DNA of 42,875 nucleotides, taken from positions 1-42,875 of the forward strand of contig JAUXOC010000064.1 of assembly GCA_030682495.1 (NCBI GenBank), written 5' to 3'. A program made the translations under genes and the position numbers. Positions within the stretch are counted from its first letter, which is position 1; the number at the start of each line of letters is the position of its first letter. This DNA comes from Alphaproteobacteria bacterium (GTDB taxonomy: Bacteria; Pseudomonadota; Alphaproteobacteria; Micavibrionales; UBA2020). Below are positions 32,464 to 41,705 of this stretch, piece by piece. Below the pieces are notes generated by a model. The model did not search any database. It worked only from the letters and a program-made list of their open reading frames with translations, and had not been told where the DNA came from.

Positions 32464-33054
32464 ATGTCAGAGAAAAAAGCAGAACCCGCCAGCACCACCG
32501 GCTTTGTGATACGCGTGCTTTTGGTGGTCGGCCTTGTTCTGGCGCTGATCGGCGCCTATATCGCCTTTGTTATCCTGCCCAAGGAATGGCCGGAGCCACC
32601 ACAAGGTCTCAGCAGTGAAGCCCTGCCCGCCTATTACGCCACCCAGCGCAGCGTCTTTGCCAGCACCAATACGACCACCACCACCGCCACACCCGCCGAA
32701 ATGGGGCTGAAGCCTGTCAGCTGGCGCACGATGGTGCATCTGGAGAATGCCGCAGAAGCGCGCCCCGATGTTGTTATTCTGGCGACAGATATGGACGACA
32801 ACCTGCTGGACGTTGATACGTTCCGCGCCAAGATCGTTTTGGCAGGCGATGAAAATCAGGAACTACCCGGCATCGGCTTTGTCGCCGAAAAACCCGGCCG
32901 CTATGTCGCACGCCGCATCGCCTTGCCTGAAAACGGCGATTGGGAAGTGCGGGCCGAGGTGCGGCGCGGCAACCAAACCATGCTGGTCGGCCAAAAAATC
33001 CGCCCGCTGCTGCCCCTGATGCCGAAACAAGAGCCGCAGGAACCCGCGCCCTAA
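32464..33054 (+). CDS. Membrane-anchored hypothetical protein (FixH-like topology)
   Basis: A 196-aa protein with a single membrane segment at about residues 15-37 (VIRVLLVVGLVLALIGAYIAFVIL) and a periplasmic body. The region after a Thr-rich linker (NTTTTTATPAEM) is predicted to be beta-rich: WRTMVHLENAAEARPDVVILA, AEKPGRYVARRIALPENGDWEVRAEV. This resembles the exported domain of FixH or YtkA-like proteins, which is only a fold-level impression. It has a Pro/Glu-rich end. It follows zntB by 72 bp and has its own terminator. No cytochrome oxidase (fixNOP) genes are in the window, which argues against a true FixH. Confidence 0.7.
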   Translation: MSEKKAEPASTTGFVIRVLLVVGLVLALIGAYIAFVILPKEWPEPPQGLSSEALPAYYATQRSVFASTNTTTTTATPAEMGLKPVSWRTMVHLENAAEARPDVVILATDMDDNLLDVDTFRAKIVLAGDENQELPGIGFVAEKPGRYVARRIALPENGDWEVRAEVRRGNQTMLVGQKIRPLLPLMPKQEPQEPAP

Positions 33055-33073
33055 CCCTGAAAATATCCTGCCG

Positions 33074-33097
33074 CCCCGCTTGATGCGGGGTTTTTAT
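33074..33097. terminator. Terminator between two convergent genes
   Basis: CCCCGC TTGAT GCGGGG followed by TTTTTATTTG. It ends the FixH-like gene and lies at the end of the convergent acetyltransferase gene. Confidence 0.75.
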
Positions 33098-33600
33098 TTG
33101 ACGTACAATTCGTAAAAAATATGGGCTTCTTCGACGCCGTCATGCCAGACATGGCTTTCTTCATGCGTGCGCACAAAGCCGTGTTTCTGGTTGGCGCGCA
33201 TCGAGGCCGCATTAGAGGCGCGGTGCGACACGATGATGCGCGCAATCGTCGGATGCGCCCGCGCCCAGTCGATGCGCATTTGATATATCGGCACCGATAG
33301 TCCGCGCCCGCGCAGATCAGGCCGGAGCCACGACCCCCACATTTTTGCCAGTGTCTTGGCGGGGTCGTCTTTGGCCACCGCTATCGCCGTCATCCCCGCG
33401 ATAACCCCTTCTGTATCAAAGACACCAAAAATCGCGACATCTAGGCTTTCCAGCCGTTCGCGCCAGATATCTTCACTGTTATCTTTTTCCTGCGCGAAGG
33501 AAGAGCCAAAAACATGCGGATCCGCCGCCAGCGCGCGCAGACGGATATCGCGCAGCAGCCTCCAGTCTTCGGGCAGCAGGCGGCGCAGGGTTACATCCAT
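33094..33600 (-). CDS. GNAT family N-acetyltransferase
   Basis: A 168-aa GNAT protein. It begins MDVTLRRLLPEDWRLLRDIR and has the acetyl-CoA binding segment MWGSWLRPDLRGRGLSVPIYQMRIDWA, followed by RIIVSHRASNAASMRANQKHGF, the usual end of the fold. The start at 33600 lies 2 bp after the stop of the upstream oxidoreductase gene, so both are one transcript with translational coupling. The acceptor is unknown. No unusual features. Confidence 0.9.
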   Translation of the reverse strand: MDVTLRRLLPEDWRLLRDIRLRALAADPHVFGSSFAQEKDNSEDIWRERLESLDVAIFGVFDTEGVIAGMTAIAVAKDDPAKTLAKMWGSWLRPDLRGRGLSVPIYQMRIDWARAHPTIARIIVSHRASNAASMRANQKHGFVRTHEESHVWHDGVEEAHIFYELYVK

Positions 33601-33602
33601 GC

Positions 33603-34715
33603 TCAACCTGCTTTTTTGGCCGGTGCAGCTGTGCGGCTTTGATGGTAGCCGCGCAGATATTGCGGCGGCACGTCTGCCTCTGCGCCCAGCGTCTGCGCTG
33701 CATGTACCGCCCAATAAGGGTCACGCAGAAATGCGCGGGCGAGCAGTGCCATATCGGCCTCGCCCTTGCGGATGATATCGTCGGCCTGCTGCGGCTCGGA
33801 AATCATTCCGACCGCAGCGGTGGGTATCTCTGCTTCGCGGCGGATTTGCGCCGCGAAGGGCACCTGATAGCCGGGATCTGCCGGAATTTTGGCATCATGC
33901 ACATTGCCGCCCGACGAACAGTCGATCAGATCAACGCCGCAATCTTTGAGCGCCGCTGCAAGTGCGGTGCTGTCTTCAATCGTCACGCCGCCTTCTGTCC
34001 AGTCGCTGCAGCTGAGCCGTGCCGCCAGCACGATATCTGCCGGAATTTCGCCGCGCACCGCGCGCGCGGTTTCAAGGACAAAGCGGAAACGGTTGTCACG
34101 GCTGCCGCCGTAATCATCGGTGCGGTGATTGCTGAGCGGGGAGAAAAATTCATGCATCAGATAACCATGCGCGCCGTGCAGTTCGATCAATCTGAATCCG
34201 GCCTTTACCGCGCGCCTTGCGGCCAGCACAAAAGATTCCTGCAGGCGTTTGATATCCTCGAGCGTCATTGCGTGCGGCACCGGATGTCCGTCCTGAAAAG
34301 CCAGCGCCGAGGGCGCAATCGTCTGCCACGCCGCCGGATCGGACGGGGGCAGCGGCGCGCCGCCGCGCCATGGCACATCGCAAGACGCTTTGCGCCCTGC
34401 ATGCGCGATCTGTATACCGGCAACCGCGCCCTGTGATTGAATAAAATCGGTGATGCGTTTCATCGGTTCGGCATGCGCATCGCTCCAGATACCGGTACAG
34501 CCCGGCGTGATGCGGCCTTCGGGCGTCACGCCTGTGGCTTCCATCATCACAAGCCCCGCTCCGCCCGCGGCGCGCGCGCCCAGATGCACCAGATGCCAGT
34601 CATTCACAAAACCATCGACCGCTGAATACTGGCACATCGGCGAGACGCCGATGCGGTTTCGGAACGTGACACCGCGCAGGGTGAGCGGAGAGAAAAGACC
34701 GGCTTCGGATGACAT
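33603..34715 (-). CDS. NADH:flavin oxidoreductase, old yellow enzyme (YqjM/XenA class)
   Basis: A 370-aa FMN TIM-barrel ene-reductase. Class-defining residues are Cys28 in VSPMCQYSAVDGF, which tunes the flavin, and the active-site pair His180/His183 in ELHGAHGYLMHEFFSPLSN. Other landmarks are FRNRIGVSPM, IQIAHAGRK, DDYGGSRDNRFRF and ALLARAFLRDPYW. These place it in the thermophilic-like group (YqjM, XenA) rather than the classical Oye group. It reduces activated alkenes with NAD(P)H; the native substrate is unknown. It is 2 bp upstream of a GNAT gene. Confidence 0.94.
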   Translation of the reverse strand: MSSEAGLFSPLTLRGVTFRNRIGVSPMCQYSAVDGFVNDWHLVHLGARAAGGAGLVMMEATGVTPEGRITPGCTGIWSDAHAEPMKRITDFIQSQGAVAGIQIAHAGRKASCDVPWRGGAPLPPSDPAAWQTIAPSALAFQDGHPVPHAMTLEDIKRLQESFVLAARRAVKAGFRLIELHGAHGYLMHEFFSPLSNHRTDDYGGSRDNRFRFVLETARAVRGEIPADIVLAARLSCSDWTEGGVTIEDSTALAAALKDCGVDLIDCSSGGNVHDAKIPADPGYQVPFAAQIRREAEIPTAAVGMISEPQQADDIIRKGEADMALLARAFLRDPYWAVHAAQTLGAEADVPPQYLRGYHQSRTAAPAKKAG

Positions 34716-34757
34716 AAAAAATTCCTCTTGTTTATCGGGGGCGTTAAAGCCTGCCTG

Positions 34758-35309
34758 TTATTCTATACCCGCCCGGCGCTGGCTGTGCAGCCATTTTTCT
34801 GCCGCCGCGGCGCTGCGCAAACGGATATAATCCGCCTGCGGGTAAAGTCCAGCATCGGCAAAAATCGCGCCGAATTGCCGCCGCCGCCGCCAGTAAGAAC
34901 GGAACAGCCAGAGCATAATGCTGTCTTTGGACAAAAACGTGCGCAGCCGTTCAGTATTGCCGTTGCAGACCGAATTTTGATCCGCAATGCGCCGCACGGA
35001 GCGGCTCAGCAACCGCCAGAACACCAGATAAAAAGGATAATCAAGCCAGACGATCGCCTCCGCCCGTGGCCAGACCGCCGTGCGCACCTCCGAATAGTTG
35101 CCGCAGATAACCCAGTCTTCCCCTGCCGCGACCGCTGTGACGCGCCCGTAAAAATCTTCCTTTTCGCGCAGCTGCCAGCCGGGCAGCCAGTGCAGGTCGT
35201 CAAGATCGCAAAAAACCTGCCCGCCCTGCGCCGCCAGCGCGCGCGCAAAGGTCGTCTTGCCCGACCCTGTCGCACCAATCACTGTGATACGCCGATATGT
35301 TTGCACCAT
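34758..35309 (-). CDS. P-loop kinase-like protein (adenylate kinase / FlaR-like)
   Basis: A 183-aa P-loop NTPase. The Walker A motif is ITVIGATGSGKTTFARALA, followed by CDLDDLHWLPGWQ and EDWVICGNY, a pattern seen in the small kinases annotated as topology modulation or FlaR-like proteins. A later segment AIVWLDYPFYLVFWRLLSRSVRRI and the LRSAAAAEKWL end also fit. The start at 35309 has GGGAGAAG ahead. The substrate is unknown; it may phosphorylate a nucleotide or small metabolite. It is between the OYE gene and a terminator. Confidence 0.82.
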   Translation of the reverse strand: MVQTYRRITVIGATGSGKTTFARALAAQGGQVFCDLDDLHWLPGWQLREKEDFYGRVTAVAAGEDWVICGNYSEVRTAVWPRAEAIVWLDYPFYLVFWRLLSRSVRRIADQNSVCNGNTERLRTFLSKDSIMLWLFRSYWRRRRQFGAIFADAGLYPQADYIRLRSAAAAEKWLHSQRRAGIE

Positions 35310-35341
35310 GCGACTTCTCCCCTCGCTCAAAGACAGCATAC

Positions 35342-35373
35342 AAAAAAACCCGGCCACAGGGGCCGGGTTTTTT
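35342..35373. terminator. Bidirectional-type terminator
   Basis: AAAAAACCCGGCC ACAG GGCCGGGTTTTTT. It terminates the minus-strand lipoprotein gene (35398) just upstream of the kinase-like gene. Confidence 0.85.
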
Positions 35374-35397
35374 GACGGGCAGGGCTTTTGTGCTGCG

Positions 35398-35934
35398 TTA
35401 TTCTACGCGCCAGCCTTTGTTGGTTTTGGTCAGAAACGCGCTGACTGTTTCTTCACCGCTTTCGACGCGGTTCTTGAAGACGGGGTCATTGGCCCATTTC
35501 TCGGTAATATCATGCTTAATGCGGACTTCTGCCTGTACAATTTTCATACCGCCTTTGTCTTGCGGTTCGGTGTATTCGACCAGTTCAAGCATTTTGGTCT
35601 TACCATAGCAAAGTTCGTTATCCTTCTGGATTTTTTTACCTTTGGACGTCACATCGAAAGTACCCTCGACAACAGCCAGAAAACCGGAGCCGCGTGTTTT
35701 CGTATCTACTTGTTCGAGCAGCTTTTCTTTAACAAGAACATCAAGCCAAGCCACTTGCTGCTTGTTGACGTAGGGGCCGGAGATTGCCACTGTGAACGGA
35801 ATCTTGCGGCCTACCTCCATGCAAAGCGGTTGTTCGAACTCTTCCTGCAAGGCTTTCTTGATCCCGCCTTCTTCGCCGCAGCCTGCGAGCATCAGGCAGG
35901 CGATAACCGCTGCCGCCAGTGTCTGTTTTTTCAT
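35398..35934 (-). CDS. Lipoprotein of unknown function
   Basis: A 178-aa protein with a lipoprotein signal, MKKQTLAAAVIACLMLAGCGEE; the lipobox is LAGC, with Cys19 the modified residue. The mature part is a single domain with a beta-rich pattern (VAISGPYVNKQQVAWLDVLVKE, FLAVVEGTFDVTSKGKK, MKIVQAEVRIKHDITEKW). Two further Cys residues (QPLCMEV and NELCYGK) could form a disulphide. The start is chosen by GGGAGAAACATC before the ATG; the longer frame has no signal sequence. It lies between a terminator and an unrelated minus-strand gene. I do not recognise a family. Confidence 0.85.
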   Translation of the reverse strand: MKKQTLAAAVIACLMLAGCGEEGGIKKALQEEFEQPLCMEVGRKIPFTVAISGPYVNKQQVAWLDVLVKEKLLEQVDTKTRGSGFLAVVEGTFDVTSKGKKIQKDNELCYGKTKMLELVEYTEPQDKGGMKIVQAEVRIKHDITEKWANDPVFKNRVESGEETVSAFLTKTNKGWRVE

Positions 35935-36030
35935 GATGTTTCTCCCGGTTTTTTTTAAATAGAAAATCTTATGTGCTGCGCGGAGTATACGGGCGGGAAA
36001 TTGCTGCAAGCAAGCAGAAATTGCCGCGCA

Positions 36031-37461
36031 TCATTCGCGCGATTTCATCAGACGCAAGGCGAGGAACAAAACGATACCGGCCATGGCAAACAGCACCATC
36101 AGCCGCAGTGCGCTCGGCGCCGCCAGATCGCCGCCCTGCGTGAAGTCAACGGTGTCAACAATCACCGAGAGCGTACTGATTAACGTAAAGGCCAGCACAA
36201 AAGTTCCCAGCCTTTTGTCATAGAGGTGCGAAAGGCTTTCCATGATGCGCCGATAGATTTTTTCGATCATATCCAGCTTCGATTCAAGATTGCGGAAGCG
36301 GTCACGCGTCGCCCATGCCGATTCGAGCGCATGCCAGACCTTGAGCGACTGCGGATCGAGATGGTTGTCGAAGTCATCATACACGGCGATGAAGAGCGAA
36401 ATTTTCGACTGGTATTCGACGATGATGCGCGATTGCCGCTCCAGAAGCCGCATGTCCTGCGTGTGTTTGCGCCGGTCCAGCTCGTTGGCGAGGAAAAAGA
36501 GATCGCGGTCGATGTCTTCGGCCGTCACGTAAAACACGTTTTGCACGCGCACCATGTTCGCGAGCACGGCGGCCTCCGCTTCGCCCGTGCCGCCGCGCAT
36601 ATAAACCACCGCCGAATTGCCGGAGCCCGGATAGAACGCGGCATCGGGCAGGATCGAGACGTCTTCGAGCTTATCCGCCTGTTCGCTATAGACCAGCGCG
36701 CGGCAGGCGTCTTTGAGCGCGGAGAATTCATTGCCGCCGTCGCATTCGATTGTGAAAAGACGATGCACCCAGAACAATGTGCCTATATCGTGACCGAAGC
36801 TGACGCGCCGCCAGAATTCTTCTTTTTGCTGACCGTCGTGGAAATTGAACAGCGCCAGCTCTTGCGGCACGGCCTTGGCGACTTTTTCAAACATGCCGCT
36901 GAACAAGCCCTGATAGTCGTTGAGCACCGAGCTGATACGTTCGCACAAATCGCGGTACATCGGCAGCGTCAGGTCGCGCGCGGCCGTCACCGTGCCTTCG
37001 AACATCGCCGCGCCATAGCCAAGATCATACATGCGGATATCAAGGGCGGAGAGCGTGAAATGCCCGTCTTCTTTTTGCGCGCGTCCGGCATCACGCGGAT
37101 AGATATGGGCGTCAAGCCCGTATTCGGCCAGAACCTCGCCCAGCGCCTCGCCTGCCAGACGGCGGCCGGCAAAAAATTCGGGGATCAGCGTGGCGCCGCG
37201 CTTGGTGTCGATGTCGATTTTCATACCGGAGTCGCGCAGCGGCGCATCGGGCGCGTACCATTCACCGCTGAAAATCGCGCGCAGGGTGGTCAGCAGGCTT
37301 TGCTGGAACGGCCCATAGCCCTGCGTGAGCAGCGCGCGGCTGTCGAGCACAAGGCCGGATCGCATCGGCCCGTTGAACAGCATGGTGCGCGATTGCCCGC
37401 GCGGAAGAAAAACCGTCATACCCAGCCCCCTGATGTGGTCGTATCCACTGCAGGGCATCAT
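36031..37461 (-). CDS. Hypothetical protein with long soluble domain and two C-terminal membrane segments
   Basis: A 476-aa protein of unknown function. Residues 1-350 are soluble. The region around 320-400 (LFFLANELDRRKHTQDMRLLERQSRIIVEYQSK...) is a long helical, coiled-coil-like segment. Two membrane helices follow near the C-terminus: LGTFVLAFTLISTLSVIVDTV and RLMVLFAMAGIVLFLALRL. This plan resembles CorA or the RMND1/YagE family (soluble domain, long helix, two terminal membrane helices), but no GMN motif is present. The start used gives MMPCSGYDH; an internal MTVFLPRG start at residue 15 is also possible. It lies between the lipoprotein and the beta-propeller gene. Confidence 0.75.
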   Translation of the reverse strand: MMPCSGYDHIRGLGMTVFLPRGQSRTMLFNGPMRSGLVLDSRALLTQGYGPFQQSLLTTLRAIFSGEWYAPDAPLRDSGMKIDIDTKRGATLIPEFFAGRRLAGEALGEVLAEYGLDAHIYPRDAGRAQKEDGHFTLSALDIRMYDLGYGAAMFEGTVTAARDLTLPMYRDLCERISSVLNDYQGLFSGMFEKVAKAVPQELALFNFHDGQQKEEFWRRVSFGHDIGTLFWVHRLFTIECDGGNEFSALKDACRALVYSEQADKLEDVSILPDAAFYPGSGNSAVVYMRGGTGEAEAAVLANMVRVQNVFYVTAEDIDRDLFFLANELDRRKHTQDMRLLERQSRIIVEYQSKISLFIAVYDDFDNHLDPQSLKVWHALESAWATRDRFRNLESKLDMIEKIYRRIMESLSHLYDKRLGTFVLAFTLISTLSVIVDTVDFTQGGDLAAPSALRLMVLFAMAGIVLFLALRLMKSRE

Positions 37462-37515
37462 AGCAAAGACGCCCCGATTGCGGCCAGCGTTTCTGCGGCG
37501 TTTATGTCAAGGATA

Positions 37516-38556
37516 TCACGGCTTGGGTCCTGCCGCGCGCGCGGCAGGCGCGGGGGCAAGGTGGCGGCGCACTTCGGCGGTCAAATCGTCTTTGTCAAAT
37601 TCGGTATAGCGCAGGTGCCAGGGTTTGCCATCGCCCGCACGCTCCTGATACAAAAGCCCGACCTTGGTGCCCAAATCAATCGTATCGGGGTGGCCGTTTT
37701 CGCCCGTGCCTTCGGGGTAACGCGTCGGCTCAATCGGCGTGCGCATCGGCACCCAGGGGCCTTCGGGTTTATCGGCGGCAGCAAAAAACACGCGCTGGCG
37801 TGTACCGATCACATCTCTTGGCAAATCCAGAAAACAAACGCCGGTCATCAAGAAAGCGCCCTCGGCCAGTTTATCAATCTTCACGCCCTCGATGCCCCAT
37901 TCAAAATTTTCCGCATCGGGGCGGTTGTGGAACGGCACGTCTTCCTGTTTCAAAACCAGCACCGGTGTGTTCCACGGCGTTTGCGCGCCCTCAGCGGGTT
38001 TTTCACGCAGGGACATATAAACATCTCCGCAGCCGATGCGGCGATAGCCCGAATAGACCATGCATTCATGCGTTTTGCCGCCGATATCGATATCCGACAT
38101 GCCGACATCATACAGGCTCATAACATTGGCGCGGTCTTCGGGCTTGAGGTCGTCACACGTCGCGGCGGGTTTTTCTGCGCCGGTAAAATATTCGCCGTCC
38201 TGCGATGTCGCCAGCGCGATCACGCCATCGGGATGAAAGCACGTTGTCTGCACATACATTTGATACAGCGGCTTGCCGTCTTTTTCGGCATACATCATGG
38301 CGGGGGCGCAGATCTCGCGCCCGTCCACGCCGTCGATTTTCGCATAGGGCAATTCCTGCCACGGCCCGCCCGGATGATCGGCGCGGAAGCGTCCCACCAC
38401 CCATTGCTGCGTGACCGACGTACCGAGACTGCAATACATCAGATAGCCGCCCTCCGGCGCGCGGATAACGCTCGGGTCTTTCATCTCCAGATAGCCTTTG
38501 GCTTCATCGTGCGTGGTGCCATCGAGGCGGCGGATCTCGACTTTATGCGAGGACAT
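37516..38556 (-). CDS. Beta-propeller glycosidase-like protein (GH43-like fold)
   Basis: A 346-aa protein whose repeated pattern suggests a five-bladed propeller like those of GH43, GH62 or GH130 families: YLEMKDPSVIRAPEGGYLMYC, WVVGRFRADHPGGPWQ, CAPAMMYAEKDGKPLYQMYV and YDVGMSDIDIGGKTHECMVYSG. Acidic residues that could be catalytic (Asp in MKDPSVI; Glu in REICAPAM) are visible, but assignment to one family is not secure. No signal peptide is seen. The start at 38556 (MSSHKVEIRRLDG) has GGAG ahead. It is divergent from guaA. Possible role: intracellular glycan or sugar-phosphate processing. Confidence 0.7.
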   Translation of the reverse strand: MSSHKVEIRRLDGTTHDEAKGYLEMKDPSVIRAPEGGYLMYCSLGTSVTQQWVVGRFRADHPGGPWQELPYAKIDGVDGREICAPAMMYAEKDGKPLYQMYVQTTCFHPDGVIALATSQDGEYFTGAEKPAATCDDLKPEDRANVMSLYDVGMSDIDIGGKTHECMVYSGYRRIGCGDVYMSLREKPAEGAQTPWNTPVLVLKQEDVPFHNRPDAENFEWGIEGVKIDKLAEGAFLMTGVCFLDLPRDVIGTRQRVFFAAADKPEGPWVPMRTPIEPTRYPEGTGENGHPDTIDLGTKVGLLYQERAGDGKPWHLRYTEFDKDDLTAEVRRHLAPAPAARAAGPKP

Positions 38557-38744
38557 GTAAACTCCGTTGGTTATGGATAAAGAGGCCTCCAGACTAGACA
38601 AATTTTTGCCGCCCCTCAAGCGCAAAACCCCAAGCCTTTCATAATGTTTGGCAAAAAGATTCAAGACCTGACAGCCGCAGGGCGGAATGTTAAAACCAAA
38701 GCATATCGTCGCACCGGCGATTCACGCCCATTCAGGAAAACGCC

Positions 38745-40337
38745 ATGACCCAGACCGCCCCCCGCCCGCAAGACCTCGCCGCCACTCTGCCCGCCGCACA
38801 TGACACGGTGCTGATCCTCGATTTCGGGTCGCAGGTAACGCAGCTGATCGCGCGGCGTGTGCGCGAGGCGGGGGTCTATGCGGTGCTCAAGCCTTTCAAT
38901 ACCCCCCTCGCCGATCTGCGCGCCCTCAGCCCCAAGGCGATTATCCTCTCGGGCGGACCCGCATCTGTGACCGAAGAAAATTCGCCGCGCGCGCCGATGG
39001 AAATATTCGACATGGGCGTACCGGTGCTGGGCATTTGTTATGGCCTGCAAACCATGTGCACGCAGCTGGGCGGGCGCGTGGCGGCATCGGATAAACGCGA
39101 ATTTGGCCGCGCCTTTATCCGCACCGAATCCGCAAAACTTCTGGCCGGTATGGGCGACGGCGCAAAAGCCGAAGTCTGGATGAGCCATGGCGACAGCGTC
39201 AAAGACCTGCCCGCCGGATTCAAAACCATCGCCGCCAGCGACAGCTGCCCCCATGCCGCGGTCGCCGATGAAGCGCGCGGGCTGTACGGCGTGCAATTCC
39301 ACCCCGAAGTGGCGCATACGCCGCAGGGCGCGCAGCTTTTGCGCAATTTCGTCATCGACATTGCAGGCTGCAAAGCCGATTGGAGCATGGCACATTTCCG
39401 CGATGAAATCATCGAACAACTGCGCGCGCAGGTGGGCACAGGGCGCGTCCTCTGCGGCGTTTCGGGCGGGGTTGATTCGACCGTGGTGGCCGCGCTTTTG
39501 CATGCCGCGATCGGCGATCAGCTGACCTGCGTTTTTGTCGATACGGGGCTGATGCGCAAAAACGAAGCCGCCGAAGTGGTCGAGCTGTTCCGCGATCATT
39601 TCAATATTCCGCTGGTGCATGAGAATGCGGAGGATATTTTTCTCGACCGCCTTGCGGGCATCTCGGACCCTGAACAGAAACGCAAGATCATCGGCAAAAC
39701 TTTTATCGATGTCTTCGAGGGTGCAAAGAAAAAAGCCGGTGCCGCCGATTTCCTCGCACAGGGCACGCTTTATCCGGATGTGATCGAAAGTGTTTCGTTC
39801 GCAGGCGGGCCGAGCGTGACCATCAAATCGCACCACAACGTCGGCGGCCTGCCCGATGATTTGCAGTTCAAGCTGGTCGAGCCGCTGCGGTTGCTGTTCA
39901 AAGACGAAGTGCGCGCGCTCGGCCGCGCGCTCGGCGTGCCGGAAAAATTTATCGGCCGCCACCCCTTCCCCGGCCCCGGCCTTGCCATCCGCATTCCAGG
40001 CGAGATCACGCGCGAGAAACTCGACACCCTGCGCGCCGCCGATGCCATTTTCATTGCCGAGCTGCACGACAAAAAACTCTATACCGAAACATGGCAGGCC
40101 TTTGCCGTGCTGCTGCCCGTGAAAACCGTCGGCGTCATGGGCGACGGCCGCACCTATGACCACGTGCTTGCGCTGCGCGCCGTCACCTCGGTCGATGGCA
40201 TGACCGCCGATTACGCCCCGCTACCGCACGACTTCCTCGGCCACGTCGCCACCCGCATCGTCAATGAAGTCCGCGGCATCAACCGCGTCGTCTACGACAT
40301 CACCTCAAAGCCGCCGGGGACGATTGAGTGGGAGTGA
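38745..40337 (+). CDS. guaA: GMP synthase (glutamine-hydrolysing)
   Basis: A 530-aa enzyme that aminates XMP to GMP. The class I amidotransferase domain has [19 protein letters not shown], Cys98 in GICYGLQTM and [10 protein letters not shown]. The ATP pyrophosphatase domain has the P-loop [16 protein letters not shown], followed by the dimerisation domain with [13 protein letters not shown] and the C-terminal signature [22 protein letters not shown] precedes the ATG. The start MTQTAPRP and length are normal. The next gene begins only 4 bp after the stop, with a markedly different base composition. Confidence 0.99.
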   Translation: MTQTAPRPQDLAATLPAAHDTVLILDFGSQVTQLIARRVREAGVYAVLKPFNTPLADLRALSPKAIILSGGPASVTEENSPRAPMEIFDMGVPVLGICYGLQTMCTQLGGRVAASDKREFGRAFIRTESAKLLAGMGDGAKAEVWMSHGDSVKDLPAGFKTIAASDSCPHAAVADEARGLYGVQFHPEVAHTPQGAQLLRNFVIDIAGCKADWSMAHFRDEIIEQLRAQVGTGRVLCGVSGGVDSTVVAALLHAAIGDQLTCVFVDTGLMRKNEAAEVVELFRDHFNIPLVHENAEDIFLDRLAGISDPEQKRKIIGKTFIDVFEGAKKKAGAADFLAQGTLYPDVIESVSFAGGPSVTIKSHHNVGGLPDDLQFKLVEPLRLLFKDEVRALGRALGVPEKFIGRHPFPGPGLAIRIPGEITREKLDTLRAADAIFIAELHDKKLYTETWQAFAVLLPVKTVGVMGDGRTYDHVLALRAVTSVDGMTADYAPLPHDFLGHVATRIVNEVRGINRVVYDITSKPPGTIEWE

Positions 40338-40341
40338 ATAA

Positions 40342-41109
40342 GTGATATACATTTTAATCAAGTTTATTTTAGTTGTGGTCACCAACCTCGCACCCTGGAT
40401 ATGTGCGCTTGTCAGCCGCTTTCTCAAGATGAACATTTGGCAAATGTGCGCTCTCAGCCTGACAATCCTTGGCGTTCACGCCTTCTTTCCTCTCTCAGTT
40501 TTTTATAGAGGGGGCAGCAGTTACCCGCTTGTCTACTATAGTGCCATGTTTTTCGTTTGCCTCTGGTTCACTGCAGCGTTCCAGAAGGGAGAGGCTATCA
40601 CGAAGAGAAGAAGGCTTCTGTTTTGTTCCTGTGCCATTGGCATAGTCTTTTTTCTTCACTATAACATGCCCGTTTTCAAACAGTTATTAGCGCATTACAC
40701 TTTCCAAGAAACGCCCCTTTCATACAAGAAGACAGGGGACCTTACTTGCGCAGCTGTTAGTGTCGTCAGCGCAAGCGGTATTTTTGATCAAAACAAATTT
40801 AAGCTTAAAGGCGGAACCATTGGTAGTTTTTATTATAAGTACACCATAGACGGTAAAACTTACGAGTCCTCCTCACGCTCTTATCTGCGGCATGTCTTTG
40901 GGTGCGGGGAAACTTTCTCGAAAGCTTATTACTCACCCCTTAATCCGGCATGGACCGTAGTAGATAATAGCCTGCCTGAAAAATATTACTGGCAAAACTT
41001 TTTTCTTTCCCTCGGATACCTGACCTTCCTCCTAATCTTCTGCGCCGCAATTTACTGGCGCTCCTGCAGATTCAGACCGATGGGAAAGGACGAACAGATT
41101 CAAAAATGA
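40342..41109 (+). CDS. Membrane protein with extracytoplasmic DUF3592-like domain
   Basis: A 255-aa protein that begins with GTG 4 bp after guaA. It has about three N-terminal membrane helices (IKFILVVVTNLAPWICALV, WQMCALSLTILGVHAFF, LLFCSCAIGIVFFLHY), an exported domain, and a last helix near the C-terminus (NFFLSLGYLTFLLIFCAAIYW). The domain contains YYKYTIDGKTYESSSRS and YYSPLNPAWTVVDNSL, which resemble DUF3592 (Y-x-Y-x-x-G-x-x-Y ... Y-x-P-x-x-P). DNA is clearly AT-richer than guaA, and the proximity to guaA looks like an insertion site. Its ATGA overlaps the next gene. Function unknown. Confidence 0.75.
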   Translation: MIYILIKFILVVVTNLAPWICALVSRFLKMNIWQMCALSLTILGVHAFFPLSVFYRGGSSYPLVYYSAMFFVCLWFTAAFQKGEAITKRRRLLFCSCAIGIVFFLHYNMPVFKQLLAHYTFQETPLSYKKTGDLTCAAVSVVSASGIFDQNKFKLKGGTIGSFYYKYTIDGKTYESSSRSYLRHVFGCGETFSKAYYSPLNPAWTVVDNSLPEKYYWQNFFLSLGYLTFLLIFCAAIYWRSCRFRPMGKDEQIQK

Positions 41110-41699
41110 CCGACCTTGAAAGAATCATCCTCGATTATTTTCCGACGCGCACAATATTGCTGGGCGCTTTCGCCTTTATTTTGCATTTGATGAGCGCTCT
41201 TTTTTTCGGGATATTCCGCTGGGTGCTGGAAAGGATATTTAAGCGGCTTTCCCTTCCGGCAAAGAAGCCGCCTGCGGGAAAAGATATTTTCTTTTTCGGC
41301 ATCAAAAGAAAACCGGCGCTTGCGCTTGCTATCTTCACAACACTCGCCTTTTTGCCATGGCTGATTGATGTTGCCCAAGCTCTCGCCATGACCTGCGTTC
41401 CCGAGCCGAAAGACTCTGACAGCGCGGATGTTTTCGCGCCATGGTGGGCAAGCGCCCTTTCGACCATTCGCTCCACCGCCATTTTCGCAGCGACACCCGT
41501 TTTCATTTTTATGCCACTTCGCTGTTTTTACCTCTATCTACGATATCCTGAACCTATGCCGCTTTCGGATACCGACAGAATTCTATATCGCTTCGGGCTG
41601 GCTTTTTACCTTTCCTATCTTTTTGTTGCCGTCGGAACGGTTATCAACCTTATGCAGACGCGCTGGCCCTGCAACTGGGATTCGCCGCCGAGTCTCTAA
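41106..41699 (+). CDS. Multi-pass membrane protein of unknown function
   Basis: A 197-aa protein with about four membrane helices: ILLGAFAFILHLMSALFFGIF, LALAIFTTLAFLPWLIDVA, STAIFAATPVFIFMPL and FGLAFYLSYLFVAVGTVI. The second and third are joined by an acidic loop (CVPEPKDSDSADVF). It overlaps the preceding gene by four bases, so they are co-translated and may act together. It ends in a short polar tail. I do not recognise a family. It shares the low-GC character of its neighbours. Confidence 0.72.
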   Translation: MTDLERIILDYFPTRTILLGAFAFILHLMSALFFGIFRWVLERIFKRLSLPAKKPPAGKDIFFFGIKRKPALALAIFTTLAFLPWLIDVAQALAMTCVPEPKDSDSADVFAPWWASALSTIRSTAIFAATPVFIFMPLRCFYLYLRYPEPMPLSDTDRILYRFGLAFYLSYLFVAVGTVINLMQTRWPCNWDSPPSL

Positions 41700-41705
41700 A
41701 AGACA

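Noticed and set aside
32464-33054. True FixH of cbb3 oxidase assembly
   Set aside because: Only topology and a vague beta-rich domain agree; no fixNOP or fixGIS genes are nearby.
36226-38580. A 784-codon plus-strand frame spanning two minus-strand genes
   Set aside because: It crosses the boundary between two genes that have their own starts and ribosome-binding sites, and its translation has no domain pattern.
38661-40163. A 500-codon minus-strand frame opposite guaA
   Set aside because: guaA is complete and conserved on the plus strand; the antisense frame is a shadow of GC-biased codon use.
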